Of a DNA stretch of 64,000 nucleotides, positions 12,401 to 22,808 are shown piece after piece. This DNA is from Acanthosoma haemorrhoidale. Its lineage: Eukaryota > Arthropoda > Insecta > Hemiptera > Acanthosomatidae. Each line of letters begins with the position of its first letter. Positions within the stretch are counted from its first letter, which is position 1. The translations under genes were made by a program, and so were the position numbers. Where the stretch lies: contig OV884009.1 of assembly GCA_930367205.1 (NCBI GenBank), positions 104,429,189-104,493,188 of the forward strand, in the 5' to 3' direction. The notes under the pieces are model-generated. The model did not search any database and had not been told where the DNA came from. It was given only the letters and a program-made list of their open reading frames with translations.

Positions 12401-15400
12401 GTAATCATTGTAAATATAGGATAAGATAGGACTTAGACGAATATAGTTAGGATATAAGAGTACCTTTAAGTTTAGTTTTTAAGGGGAAGAGGATGCACAC
12501 CCCTTGTAAACATAGATTTAAGCTTACTGTAAATAATTATAAGCTAGGATAAGTTTGTAAATATACATAGGTTAGGTTAGTTTGTAAGAATTCCTTACTT
12601 AGTAGTTAAATAAAAAAAAGTTTTCAGGCCAAAGGATAGACATGTCCTGTAGACATGATGGCCTCCTTGAGTAACAAATGCTGTTTTGTGTTTATCTTAT
12701 ATTCTTAAAGGGATTAACCAGAATGCTGAATTTATATCTAAAGTTGAAAAAAAATGTGCAGTTCCTTGTTTTTATCATTAAATCCTCAATTAGGGTGAAA
12801 GGTTGTGATTGTGGTACTACAATTTTGTTTAAATCTCGGAAGTCAATGCATAATATTGATTTTTTATTTTCTTCTCTTTTATGTCACTGGGGCAGCAAAT
12901 GGACTATGTGACTCTTCGATTAAGTTTTTCTGTAATAATTTTGCTATCTGTTTTTCTATTTCCTTTTTATCCTTGATTGTGCATGGTCTATGACCAGCAA
13001 TGTGCTGACCCTCCTCCTCTTCTTGCTATTCCTTTTTCTGGTTTTTATGTGCTTTGTTCCTGAAGCCTCAAGCAACAATACCAGTGGTATCTCCCATCTG
13101 AACTGATGAGGTCTATGACTTGCGAGACCCTCACTAACACCTCTACCCCCAAGAGTCTTGTCTCATAGCAGCTGCAACTTGGAATATTGTTAGTAGAAGA
13201 ATCTAAAATAATAAATTATTTTTTCTCAACAAAACTACTTTTTTTCCAACAGGTTCACTCAAGATTCATCAATCCACTTCTGACCACATAGAAAAGTTAG
13301 ATTTGAAATCAAAAGAAAGAAGAGGTATTTTTGCAGGGATATCCTCCTTTTGTATTGGCTTTGGATGTGTGATATATCTTTTTCAATATTAACAATGGAC
13401 TAGGAGGTAGTCCTTAAACACATCTTTAACTCCATCTCATCTAATTTTACTGCAGTGAACAATTTTATCAACCCCCTACCTGGTCAATAAAATTAGTTCA
13501 CCTCCTAAATCAATAAAGGGTATTAAAATACATTCCATGATCTCTTGCTACAGTCTTTAAATGCACGACTCGATCACAGCTACAACGTAACATGAACACG
13601 CACACTAACAGACTTTAACTTAAGAATATTTTAATGAAGAACCATGAAACGAGGGTAACAACAAAGGGAAAACGACTCGTTTCAGAAAAAAGGGTCTGAA
13701 GACAAAAAGGGATGGTTTGCCTGGCCTCTCCACTTTATTCCTCTCAAACATTCTTTTAACTACCTGTGACCAAGAGAATAATAATAGAATACACTTGCTG
13801 CGAATAATATGAGTATGGTATGAGTAATTTTTGGCCAAACTGAGAAAAGTTAGATTTTTATACCCTCCATATCCCTGAAACCCTTTACAGGAACACAAAA
13901 ATGCATAAGACCATTTGTATTACAAATTAAATGTAGAATAATTTCGGTATGGAAAAATTTACCCTAAACCCCCTAGTTAATGAGATATTTGACAAAAACT
14001 TCTAAAACCTACAATTTTGCCCCCCCCCCACCTAAACCTGATGTGTGAGGTCATGCAAATTTTTACCACTTACTAAGATAAGAGTACTTGGGCAGTTTAA
14101 TGCAGGGTAGGAACATTGGAAACATTGGATGTTTCAAGCTTTATCAATTTTAGAGCTTACTTAATTCTATCTGTTGGTTTCGATTATTCCTCTCTCTAAC
14201 TGACCACAAGGAGTTACTAACTACCCCTAATCAAACCCTATCACCTTCCCTCACTCTGTCCTTTGGTGCCGCCCAAGGATCAATCAATGATCTCCCTAAA
14301 TCTAGTAATTCCTGTTCCCATCACCTTCACACTGGCAACTCTCAAATTTATTTATCCTTCCCCTCTCCGATTTATTAGCAGTGTTTACTATGATTCAGGG
14401 AAATTTAGATCAAATCAGTGCTTGGCTGAATCTTCATATCATTTTTTTTTTTTGTTTCTTATATGCCGATCCATCTATAGACTTTGTTTACTGAATGCAG
14501 TTAAACATCTTTAATTTTTTTAATAGAGGTTTAACTTAGTAAATTTTCTTCATGATGTAGTAGTTCTTTAAGTTTGCCAGAAAAAAATTTATCATCTGCA
14601 TGTGATTTTGTATTTCATAAGGGACTTGTCCTAGAATATATTTTTTTTCTATTCTATTCTGTTAATTAGTGAATGTTTTTGCTTAGAGTTCATCAAGTCC
14701 TGTTTTGACATGTGTTAATTTATTTCTAATTTCTTCATCCAGGCACGTTATTTAATTTGAAGAAGTGTAGCAGCAGAGAGCTACTAATATATCAAGGAAA
14801 ATATAATATATTATAAAAGCACATTCATTGATTAACTTCGATAAGTAATAAATAAACCACCTCGAATTGTACTGTTTTTATTACTGGAATTTCTGAGGAG
14901 TACATACTATACATTAATCTGGGGAACACTTTAACTAAAATAATATAAAAAATAAACATGTTTTATATGTATCCAAAATGTCATAAAACAGTTTTACCTG
15001 GCTAGAAAACAATAATATTAAGCTCAGAAACAAAAACAATAATATGGCATATAAATCCACCCTCTACTTATAAGATATCTTAGAGAATATAAGAGATATG
15101 AGCATTAAATAATATTGATTCTTCCTAAATCAAACATGTATTATAGTTATAAGTAAAAGAGAAAGTAGAATCACAGAAAGGATATCCAGGAAAACATAAT
15201 GTAACATAGGAAAACTAATATATTTATCGCTCTATAAACTTGCATTTTTGTTCCTAAAATAAGGTACCTAAAAAATTACATCTTAATATATATTTTCATA
15301 ATTTTTTTTTTAAAATAATTAAATATGTTTGGCTCAAGTATAAGTTTGGGGGACTTTTCTTATATTTTTAAAAAAAAAATTCTGCAGATTAACAATGATA

Positions 15401-17553
15401 TATTGTTAGCAATATTTATAGATAAAATAGAGAAACCTGTATAAGTAAGAGTGGAGCTGACTGGCAGAAGGCATGAACCAGCCTTAGTATGCAGAGATCC
15501 CTCACCTCAAACTTGACATAGCGTAGATCAACTGGCATAAACAGTTTAAAATACCTCCAAAGAACTCCCAATTGTAACAAGTGTACCAAGATAATGGCCA
15601 TCTTTCTTGCTACCTTCTTCTTCTTTGGCACTGGAGTATCCTCTACAGCTGGTTCACTGCTACTACGAGCATCGATGCTTCTGACATACCTGAAATTAAT
15701 AATAATAACAGTAAAATTATAATTCTTAATATCTAGAAACAGTCCCTAAATAACAAAAATTACAGTTTCACATGAAATAGTTAAGTATTAATCCATTAAA
15801 GAAAAACAAAATAATATGAAGAAAATAAGTTATTACCGAAATACTACTTTCTCCCAGTAATAAAGACAAAATATTTAGATTAGGTAACAACAACTATTAC
15901 AAGACGCACTTTTCTTGAAAATTGATGAGCATAATATACATTGAATGGGACACAAATATACATCTGTTTTCTCAATTTTCTTATTAATTAAAAAGTATGT
16001 GACATTTGTGTAATAAAATAATCTACAAAGTTAAGTTAAATGGGATTTAATAAAAAGTACTTATTCAACAATCACTGTCTAAACATGAAGAAGTATGAGA
16101 TAGCTAAATCCCTAGAAGTTGGGTCCCAGATCCTTTAGTTGCTGTAGGCATAAGCCACAATAATCATTTCAAATTCTAGTTAAGAATGCTAAATTGTTTT
16201 TTTTCTTTTTCTAAGGTCTAATCAAAATGTGAACAATTAGCCTTTTATTTTTTCATCAATGGGTCTGAAGATGTTCTTACTTATCCTTCTAATATTCAGT
16301 GATACAATGGCTAATGTGACTGCAACTACGAGGTTTTGAGAAAATTCTCCTAATGGAGTGAAAAATTAACAATAATAAATTGGTAATACACAAAATTAGT
16401 AGTCAAAAATATACAAATTGTCTGAATTAGCTATACACATTTTTTCATTAATTCATATTGATTCTACCATTCCTTAGAATTTAAAGCAACACACTACTAG
16501 TAGGCACAATTTATTCATATTGTCCTTAGAAAAAATGGGTTAATATGTAATTAATCTCTAATATGTAATTAAATGCAGTTGTTATTAATGAAAAAAAAAC
16601 AACTTATTTTAACCTATAATAAACCTTGTCTCTTCTTCTTCTCTGAATGGGGCAACAATTTATTTCCTTCTGGATCAAAAAACGCTTGGCGAGATTGTCA
16701 TCATCACAGAGAACACTGCATGAAAACTTCTGCCACCCGGGAGAATCTCGACTCAACCATTAGGTTAGAAGCAAAAACTTATCCCTCAATGAAATTCAAA
16801 AAGTTACTTCATTTTGTCCAGTGTGTGGTCAAGTCAAACCCCATTTTTCCAGGAATAAAGATCTTATCATTAAGGTGACCATCTTTTGGGTGGTTAAATA
16901 TGGATTTTGAGGGTCCTCTAACGATAAGTTGCAGGGTTAGGTATATTTTAGTGATTGTGGACGAGTATTCATGCTTTCCATTTGTATACCCGTGCACTGA
17001 CATGACCGCCATCGCTATCATAGAAAAAATTAAGGAACTATTTTCTCTTTTTGGGATTCCGGCATACATTCACACTGATTGAAGCTCAAGATTCATGTTT
17101 CAGGACCTTAAGTCTTTTGTGTCAGAAGTAATTACTTGGTAGGAAATAATTAAAACATAAAAAATGTATGATCAGACCACAATTTTAGGTTATAGTCTGC
17201 GACCATGTTAGAATTATTTTTCTAATGTACCGTTACCATTAGATAATGTTATTTTAAGTTTAAAGGCTATTACCATCGGCAGGAGACTGCCTGACAGACG
17301 ACAAGAGAGAAACAGGCAAAGAAAAGTGTTGAAGAGTACCAGAGTACCCTCTGACGCTCGTACAGGGCATAGGCCATTGTTAGGTCGAAAACTATGTCAC
17401 AGAAATAGGCTGCCAGTGAGATGATGTTAAACAATACATCGCACAACGGCAGGAACTCATAGTGGCCCATCTTTCATCTCTTCATCATCTTATGTCGTCA
17501 TGTAACATTACACCCTCTTCGCCCATAGATTTTATATTCCACAGTCACAACAT
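295..17553 (-). CDS. XK-related (XKR) family membrane protein, multi-exon gene
   Basis: XKR proteins are multi-pass membrane proteins; some vertebrate members are phospholipid scramblases. Seven exons join in one frame: 17470-17274 (coding part), 15689-15437, 11796-11626, 8539-8270, 5177-5081, 4994-4943 and 4866-4806, giving 367 codons. All have GT donors and AG acceptors with agreeing phases. Family-like landmarks in order are an N-terminal FLPLCDVLFN hydrophobic segment, CRWYVRSID across the first junction, LLQLGVLWRYFKL, RLVHAFCQSAPLLLIQ, WALASFSKNVR, FQFLWRLGTVSSR, LLVVVLHWAVVFLWL, AFLHLIAYANL, FYVVMGIENLVLLISWYL and FFMALYYRFFHVRRLKYEAG. A likely C-terminal exon at 472-295 needs two bases from a preceding exon, while the 4806 exon ends on a codon boundary, so at least one exon between them is missing. 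The span therefore includes unresolved sequence. Recognition is from family memory, not a search. Confidence 0.85.
668..756 (+). mobile_element. Tiny poly(A)-tailed insertion with 16-bp target duplication
   Basis: GGTTTTTCTATGTATA occurs at 668-683 and again at 741-756. Between them lie a 32-nt body (684-715) and about 25 A (716-740). The body can fold: GCCC near its start pairs with GGGC near its end, and an inner GAGGCT pairs with AGCCTC. Direct repeats around an A-tailed insert are the mark of target-primed (LINE-driven) reverse transcription, so this is a very short retrocopy, either 5'-truncated or of a small RNA. Confidence 0.7.
2209..2286 (-). repeat. tRNA-like sequence, probable SINE head
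   Basis: On the minus strand, TTAGATCAGTGG resembles an RNA polymerase III A box, and about 50 nt later GGGTTCATCCC resembles a B box. A complete cloverleaf could not be confirmed by eye, so a tRNA-derived SINE or tRNA pseudogene is more likely than a working tRNA. Confidence 0.35.
4806..4866 (-). CDS. XKR internal exon (61 nt)
   Basis: The acceptor is TTATCAG and the donor is AAT/GTAAGT. The first base completes an Arg codon, then FFHVRRLKYEAGGRMSTPEN follows, a basic stretch after the last membrane segment. If the donor is skipped, the frame reaches a TAA five codons later, which could be an alternative C-terminus. Confidence 0.75.
4943..4994 (-). CDS. XKR internal micro-exon (52 nt)
   Basis: The acceptor is ACATTTTTAG and the donor is ATAG/GTTGGT. 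It encodes GAILSYILGLFFMALYY, with both boundary codons split. The match to the last membrane segment of XKR proteins, together with the phases, supports it despite its size. Confidence 0.78.
5081..5177 (-). CDS. XKR internal exon (97 nt)
   Basis: The exon lies between a GTTGTAG acceptor and a TTTAG/GTGAGT donor. It encodes VMFYVVMGIENLVLLISWYL, a typical XKR transmembrane stretch, followed by TVKPNDIPYVPL. It leaves one base for the next codon. Confidence 0.8.
5178..8269. other. XKR intron; no recognisable gene
   Basis: It holds short chance frames (for example minus 7761-7519 and plus 6457-6642) whose products I do not recognise, and a MITE-end relic at 7314-7339. The 6457-6642 frame follows a possible acceptor and is serine- and aspartate-rich; I cannot assign it. 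Confidence 0.4.
7314..7339 (+). repeat. Relic of a MITE terminal inverted repeat
   Basis: It matches the left terminus of the MITE at 36950-37362 over about 26 bases, with the shared core CCAAATCAACCA. No partner end was seen nearby. Confidence 0.4.
8270..8539 (-). CDS. XKR internal exon (270 nt)
   Basis: The acceptor is TTTTGTTGCAG and the donor is GCG/GTGAGA; phase 0 at both ends, 90 codons. It reads FLWRLGTVSSRATCLVYYAS, a hydrophobic run around LLLVVVLHWAVVFLWLVCPG, a small-residue loop, and LAAALAFLHLIAYANLDDNS. Several membrane spans are expected. The open frame continues past the donor to 8195, but the next exon fits better at the GT. Confidence 0.85.
10201..11475 (+). mobile_element. 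mariner element, copy 1 (Hsmar1/cecropia-like), defective
   Basis: The terminal inverted repeats share the core GTTGGCCAAAAAGTCC and are flanked by TA at 10199-10200 and 11476-11477, the mariner target. The length of 1275 bp is normal for a full-length mariner. The coding content is broken (see the transposase entry). It lies in an XKR intron, opposite to the gene. The subfamily is assigned from recalled protein motifs (GYVSRLDVWVPH, IWWDWRGVVFYELLP). Confidence 0.93.
10387..11401 (+). pseudogene. mariner transposase pseudogene, copy 1
   Basis: A mariner transposase binds the inverted repeats through N-terminal helix-turn-helix domains and cuts with a D,D34D catalytic core. Here the N-terminal part (ATG 10387) reads to a TAG at 10753-10755 after VPHQLS. 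An A11 run at about 10805-10815 changes the frame. TAG codons also interrupt the region after VERKRS near 10891. The C-terminal part then reads to 11401. All three catalytic positions remain in shifted pieces: the D of GDEKW, the D of HYDNARPH and the D of APSD, with 34 residues between the last two. Relative to copy 2 there is a net 15-bp in-frame deletion after LLPTNR. It cannot make active transposase. Confidence 0.92.
11626..11796 (-). CDS. XKR internal exon (171 nt)
   Basis: The exon lies between a CTGTTAG acceptor and a TTCCAG/GTTTGT donor, with phase 0 at both ends. It reads LHLLMNERFDEDFTDLNIV, then the family-like SLFSVCWALASFSKNVR and LVLTWLGVIFQ. It was found by looking for the segment missing between LLLIQ and FLWRLG. 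No long open frame marks it. Confidence 0.85.
11797..15436. other. XKR intron; nothing recognised
   Basis: AT-rich sequence with short chance frames and a C9 run near 14023. No exon or transposon could be supported. Confidence 0.4.
15437..15689 (-). CDS. XKR internal exon (253 nt)
   Basis: The acceptor is AATTTCAG before 15689 and the donor is CAG/GTTTCT after 15437, a GT donor of weak consensus. The first base completes the Trp codon of the previous exon, giving WYVRSIDARSSSEPAVED, then a KKKK-rich loop and hydrophobic segments around MAIILVHLLQLGVLWRYFKLF and LRLVHAFCQSAPLLLIQ. It ends on a codon boundary. Confidence 0.85.
16780..17150 (+). pseudogene. Ty3/gypsy integrase fragment
   Basis: The frame beginning at 16900 reads MDFEGPL, then RYILVIVDEYSCFPFVYPCTDM and LFSLFGIPAYIHTD. 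This is the start of a gypsy integrase catalytic core, with the first Asp in DFEGP and the second in HTD. A TGA follows directly, then remnants such as MFQDLKSF. Upstream, in another frame, a decayed zinc-binding portion is suggested by CVVKSNPIFPGIK. No LTRs or third catalytic residue were seen. It is an old fragment in an XKR intron, antisense to the gene. Confidence 0.7.
17274..17553 (-). CDS. XKR exon with start codon (5' UTR 17553-17471)
   Basis: A TTTTCAG acceptor precedes 17553 and the exon ends at a GTAATA donor after 17274. The chosen ATG at 17470-17468 has an in-frame TGA two codons upstream (AGA TGA AAG ATG) and opens MGHYEFLPLCDVLFN. The exon ends two bases into a Trp codon that the next exon completes. 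The acceptor in the leader implies an untranslated upstream exon that I did not locate. Confidence 0.85.
17471..17553 (-). promoter_or_regulatory. XKR 5' leader with several upstream ATGs
   Basis: Read on the minus strand, the 83-nt leader starts with ATG TTG TGA. It then has a 13-codon upstream frame (MGEEGVM..., ending TGA), a short ATG ATG AAG AGA TGA, and an ATG AAA GAT frame that overlaps the main ATG and stops within seven codons. Such frames often reduce or condition translation of the main frame; that role is inferred here. If the acceptor at 17554 is not used, the leader differs. Confidence 0.45.
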
Positions 17554-19017
17554 CTGAAAATAAAAAGCAATTTTAAACAGTTGTTTGGTAGTATGGTCTA
17601 GCCTTTACATCTCATTGCATGTCAACAAAAATATTCATATAAAAAACATAATAATAATATCCGATATTACTTTCTATTTATGAGGAATCAAAGGACATTT
17701 ATAAAAAAAAAATTATAAAGGATAATACTTGAATTTTATTAGTTTAATATGATCTTAGGGTATTGTATGGTTTTAGTGCATAATTTTGTCCATTTCCTAT
17801 TAACATAATTGGCTAGAGAATTTTATAAAATTAGAGTATAGTTACCAAATACAATCAATGATCCACAATAACATGGGTACATTGATTGTTGCTGGGAAAT
17901 GGGTGATCTCCATTCTTAGTTTCTTCTTTCCATCCTGTGATCAAACTAATGTGATCCTTCTCCTACACCCATGACTAAGTTTACTTTATGACTGAATGAC
18001 AAAAACTACTCTGTCTCCTACCAACTTCTAAGCTGTCACGTTATCTTATATATGTGGTAATTCCAGAAGGTACACCTTGGATACCTGGTCTTAACAATAC
18101 ATATTCCAGTTTTTCCATCTAACCCGATATTAATTTTAAAATAAAAATTAATTTTACCATAAAAATGTTGATAAAATATATTTAAACACTTTTTAACTTT
18201 CTCATAAATTACAACAAGGCAGGGGAGCTTACCATGGAAACTAAAACAGAGAATTTAAAGTTTCACGTTTCCTAAATTTAATCAACTATCATGGTGTTAG
18301 TCACTTCACATTAAAAGCAGCGTAAATTTTATTTAAATTAAAATACAAGATCGAAACTATGATTGTTATTTTTTAAGTTAAGAGAAACAGCTCCAAGATC
18401 TATGCACACCTACAAAGGAAAAAGGCAATTGAGGTAACAGAGGTACTCAAACACTGGTTCCCAGAGCCCTACATTTGGATTGAATTCTACAACTTTGTTA
18501 AATTAAATTAATTTTAATTATATTGTGACCATTTTGTTCGTTATTGTATTGCCTAAAGGATGATGTGATTAAAACTCAATGCATCAAAGCTAGAACTTTT
18601 TAAAACCACATATAAAATGTTTCGAATTTATGTTACACGTGATAAAATCTATAAATAATAAAAATTATAATGTAAAATAACTTTATAGATATTAAATAAC
18701 AAATTGACATTTTTCAGGTTGCCTGACCTATTGTTATGTTTGACATTACAGTCCAATGCCTGTCATTGAGAAAAATAATCATTCAACCAAAAATTATTTT
18801 TACAAACTGGATTTTATTTCTTGCTGAGTATTGCCATTTAACTGACTATGAAATAAATTGTTTTAATTAATTTTTTGTGGAGTCAGCTGGCATTGGTTAC
18901 TGAGGTAGTGTCTGAAACTTCGCTTTGTTTTGTTACTATGTTATGTGAACAATTATTATGAGTGACTGATTCTTATTGTGACCATTCATTATATCACCAT
19001 CATATCATTTTTATTCT

Positions 19018-19900
19018 TTGAGGAAACTCGAAAACCAGCACCCTAACCGACACCAGAGAGACGACATTGACAAAGATATGGAAGTAAGGAAGATAGTTAG
19101 AAGCTATTCACCCAAAGGTATGAATATATGTAACTATGCCAGTATTCCTGACAATGCCCCATTATGTACCAATAGAACATTTTTGATACAGAAGACGGGC
19201 CACAACCTAAGAAAAACCGATACTCGGCCATCATTGTACATGATGTGCCTGTAAAAACCCTTAACTCAACAGAGGGCAACGGTGCTAACAAAGTTAAAAT
19301 CCCACCCATATTTATTTACGATGCAGACAATCATCAACAAACAATTCAAGATTTACCAAAAACAAATTTTTGTCGAAAACAAAACAATGTTTAAAAAAAA
19401 TTGAAATATCTTTAACAAATGTTGACAATTGTGACAAATGAAATTACAAGACTAATCTAGAAACTAAACACAACGTACTAACTACAACAACTATGACCAC
19501 CCATCACTACTTTACAAGACACTCATATTAACCGATACCCCATTCATGTATATTACTGCACCAGCAAGTCAATCAAGACAGGACTTTAAATACTTCAGAA
19601 TAAAGTACTCTGGCTAGCACTTGGAGCACCATGGTTCATCAGGAATACCCAAATTCATTTAGAATTGGGAATGCCCCCAAAATCTCAACACATAAAAGAA
19701 CTTAAAAAGATAAATTTAGACCTTCTACTATTATCTTCAAGGGCAGTCTACTTCCAACTAGGCCAACCTATCCACCAAAGACTCAAGCCAAGTATCAAGA
19801 CCATTAATTATTATTTTTTCAACTTTTTCACAAAATTGGGTAAAATACTAATATCTTGGTCTAAATAAATTTATTTATTGAGTTTTTGTGATTCTTATTC
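19018..19900 (+). mobile_element. LINE (Jockey-like) relic, internally deleted
   Basis: Two decayed parts lie close together. At about 19210-19370 a frame reads VKIPPIFIYDADNHQQTI, resembling the gag-like ORF1 of Jockey-type LINEs. At about 19600-19870 LGAPWFIRNTQIHLELGMP resembles the extreme C-terminus of the ORF2 reverse transcriptase protein. The endonuclease and polymerase between them are missing, so this is a deleted copy. Confidence 0.6.
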
Positions 19901-21339
19901 TAAATTAGCAGTATCAATAATTCCGTAGCCTAAGTGTCTTCCTGCTGGTACATTGTGGATCTTGCAATACTTCTTCTCATAATGACCGATGTTCTAACTG
20001 TCACATAAATTCCCAATCCCTACCTGCCCATTACCATGAATTCTTTTTATACTTCACCAAAAACGTTGTCCATATTATGGCTTAAACCTTCATCTGTCTC
20101 CTTACTGAGCATGTACTACTGAGCCTCCATAGCAAAGCGGCCTATGCATTAGAGTTATTTTCTTCCTTTATAGAAAAAGTTAACGATAGTGCTTTATTGG
20201 TTTAGGAAGTACTGAGGTAATGATAACGCTTAATCACAGGAATATATTAATAATTCTTTAAATGTCGGCCATTTGCATAAATCGTCGAAGAATTTATGTA
20301 GTGATATTCATGGCAATCTAGATGTAAAATTAATCATAGATTGAACCAATGTTACATTATTAGCAGTAGTTTTAGGCCCAGAACATTTTTGATAGTACTC
20401 GACAATTTTATAATAGATTGAATTAATTTCCATACTCCGATCTTTCTTTGGAAAAAGATCTTCTTTGTTACTATAAATGGCAACACTTAATAGGGAATTA
20501 AATTCAGACATGTAACATTGCTAAATCGATGAAAGTGAAGGATACATGGACAGGAAACTACCACGTAAACTATTATCTCCATTGTCAACAACAGATCGAC
20601 TGACATTATATATTTGATAAATATCCCAGTGAATTAACTTGAGCACAGTTCTCGAACTCTTCATAGTTAATTCTAGGACCTCCATACTAACGTCTCTCTC
20701 AATCCAATAAACAAATGAATAAATAAAATAAATTAAGTATGAAGCTGTAACTCAGAATATTGTTCGAACATAGGTATTAGAAAAAATACTGAATAACAAC
20801 ACAAAACAATTTAAATAAAATACATATAAAGATTGAAATACAAAGTTATAACTGAATAAAAAAATATACAAAGGACAAAGGCAGTTTGTAAGCAACTATG
20901 TTGTATATAATCCCCTACGTTTAAGCCTTTAATATAGAGAACAAAGGACTTACACCCATCAACCAAAAGGTTAATGCAGAAGATTTATTATATGTGATGG
21001 TAAACAAGCAGCCCAGATCAAGCCAAAAGGAAATTATTCTTTAATTGTGGACTGTGTATAACGGGGTTCATAAATTATATATGTTACACTGCTATTAACC
21101 CAGATTGAAACATATTTACAAATGAAATAACTGATAAAAGAAGAAAACGTGGCCACCCAGTGAGAACAACTGATGTTAAAACTAATGAAAATAACATATT
21201 AAGATCTGATGAAAATAATTACAACTACGATCAACAGGTCCAAATGAAATGAATTTTTCAAAATTTAATGTCTATTAATGGACTAGGTCAAATGAATAAA
21301 GTATATTAGATAACATATCTGACCGAAAGCTGACCTCAA

Positions 21340-21580
21340 GAGTTGCGTGTTCAACTTCGTCTCGATCCGGAAATATTTGTCCAACGGCTTACTTCATCTC
21401 CCTTTTGAGATAATTGTCCCATGGCTTCCTTTGTCACCTTTCGTGGACATTTACTCAAGCAGCTTGCTTTATCTCCCAACTGGAGTTAGGAACTGGTCCA
21501 TCGGACTACTTATGTCCAGAGATATGTTGACTTATCAGTTGATCCACAGGGGAGTCATCAATGCCGAGATGCTCTCTCTA
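21340..21580 (+). repeat. Possible degenerate tandem repeat, about 38-bp unit
   Basis: Variants of a unit (TTGTCC..GGCTT.CTT..TC.CC) recur about four times between roughly 21365 and 21525. The encoded frame shows the same spacing (SNGLLHLP, VPWLPLSP, SSSLLYLP, SIGLLMS). The match is loose and judged by eye. Confidence 0.3.
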
Positions 21581-22740
21581 GGGCTGTCAATATAGACTCA
21601 CTCCACATGAGCCTAGAGAGAGGGGATTCTCCCCAAGCGTGAGAACACAGCAAAATAATCTATTCGCCCAAATATACAAATAAAACAGAAACACAAAATA
21701 ACACTGAATTCTAAACATAAAGAAGTACTGAGAGTAGTCAACACCTCTATTAACCTATCAATCACCATCCTGGAGTACAACTTGTGCTAGTAACTTCCTT
21801 AAACTTGCAGAGAATACTAAATAAATTTCTAAGAATAATATAAAATTCACCTAGGCATATTACCATCTCCCAACTACAAAATAGCACTGACATTGAACTT
21901 ATTTATAACATAGTAAAAGTAAGCCCTCAATGCTTATTGAAAGTAGTAAGTGTAGCAGCAATAATTTAGTAAAGTGTTGTGTATATTGCATAATGTATTC
22001 AATAGGAAGAAGATACATTAAGACATCAATTAATTTTTAATAACCATTAGAAATTAGTCTTTTAATTGTAGATTTTTTTGTTCGTTTCTGTTTTCTTACA
22101 TACAAATAAGTGGATGTTTAATTATTCGCATCAATTTTATTTTAGTGTTAGTTTAGAGGCACTCTAGCGAGTAGCAACTACATGTAACAAACCAATGTAA
22201 TAACATAAAATTAAATTTTTTCTCTCTCTCTATTGGGATATTTTTTGTAATATACAGTTCCTGTTAATAAATAAGTTATCTAAGCCATTTCTCACCACCC
22301 TTAATTTAAAATGGACAAAAGAAAAAATGCTCCATTTGATTAAGTAAGAAACAAATTGCATCTACCGTGAACTAGAATGGAGTCAGGAGTAGCATAGCAT
22401 GGATCCTATGGAGTAAGGAGAAATCAGTACACTCAATGGATGTCAGTACCCAGCCAGTAGTGCTTTGTATATGAAACCATATAAATTATAGAAAGGGATA
22501 TCGTCTAAATCAAAAACAAATACTGGAGGTGTCATACCATTTGTTTTTGAGTTTACTCAAAACCTAGCCGATTTTAACTTTTTAACAATTACGATCTATA
22601 AATTAATAACCAAAAATTAATGTAAACTAACAAGCTAAATCTGATTTTATCAATGTGTATTTAAGTACACAAAAGATGCTTAGTCGTATTTTCCCACAAA
22701 ACATAAAGCTTGTGAATTATTAGGTACAGAAAAAAGTTTT

Positions 22741-22808
22741 GACAGGGCCAGGTATCGAACCCAGGACTTCCCGAATCTCCAGTTCTACATTTAAGCCATC
22801 CCTGCACA
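22741..22808 (-). repeat. tRNA-derived SINE fragment
   Basis: The minus strand carries CCTGGGTTCGATACCTGG, a near-perfect RNA polymerase III B box in a T-arm-like context. It is preceded by GGAGATTCGGGAAGT and a weak A-box-like GATGGCTTAAATG. The wording is typical of tRNA-derived SINEs. No tail or target duplication was defined. Confidence 0.5.
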
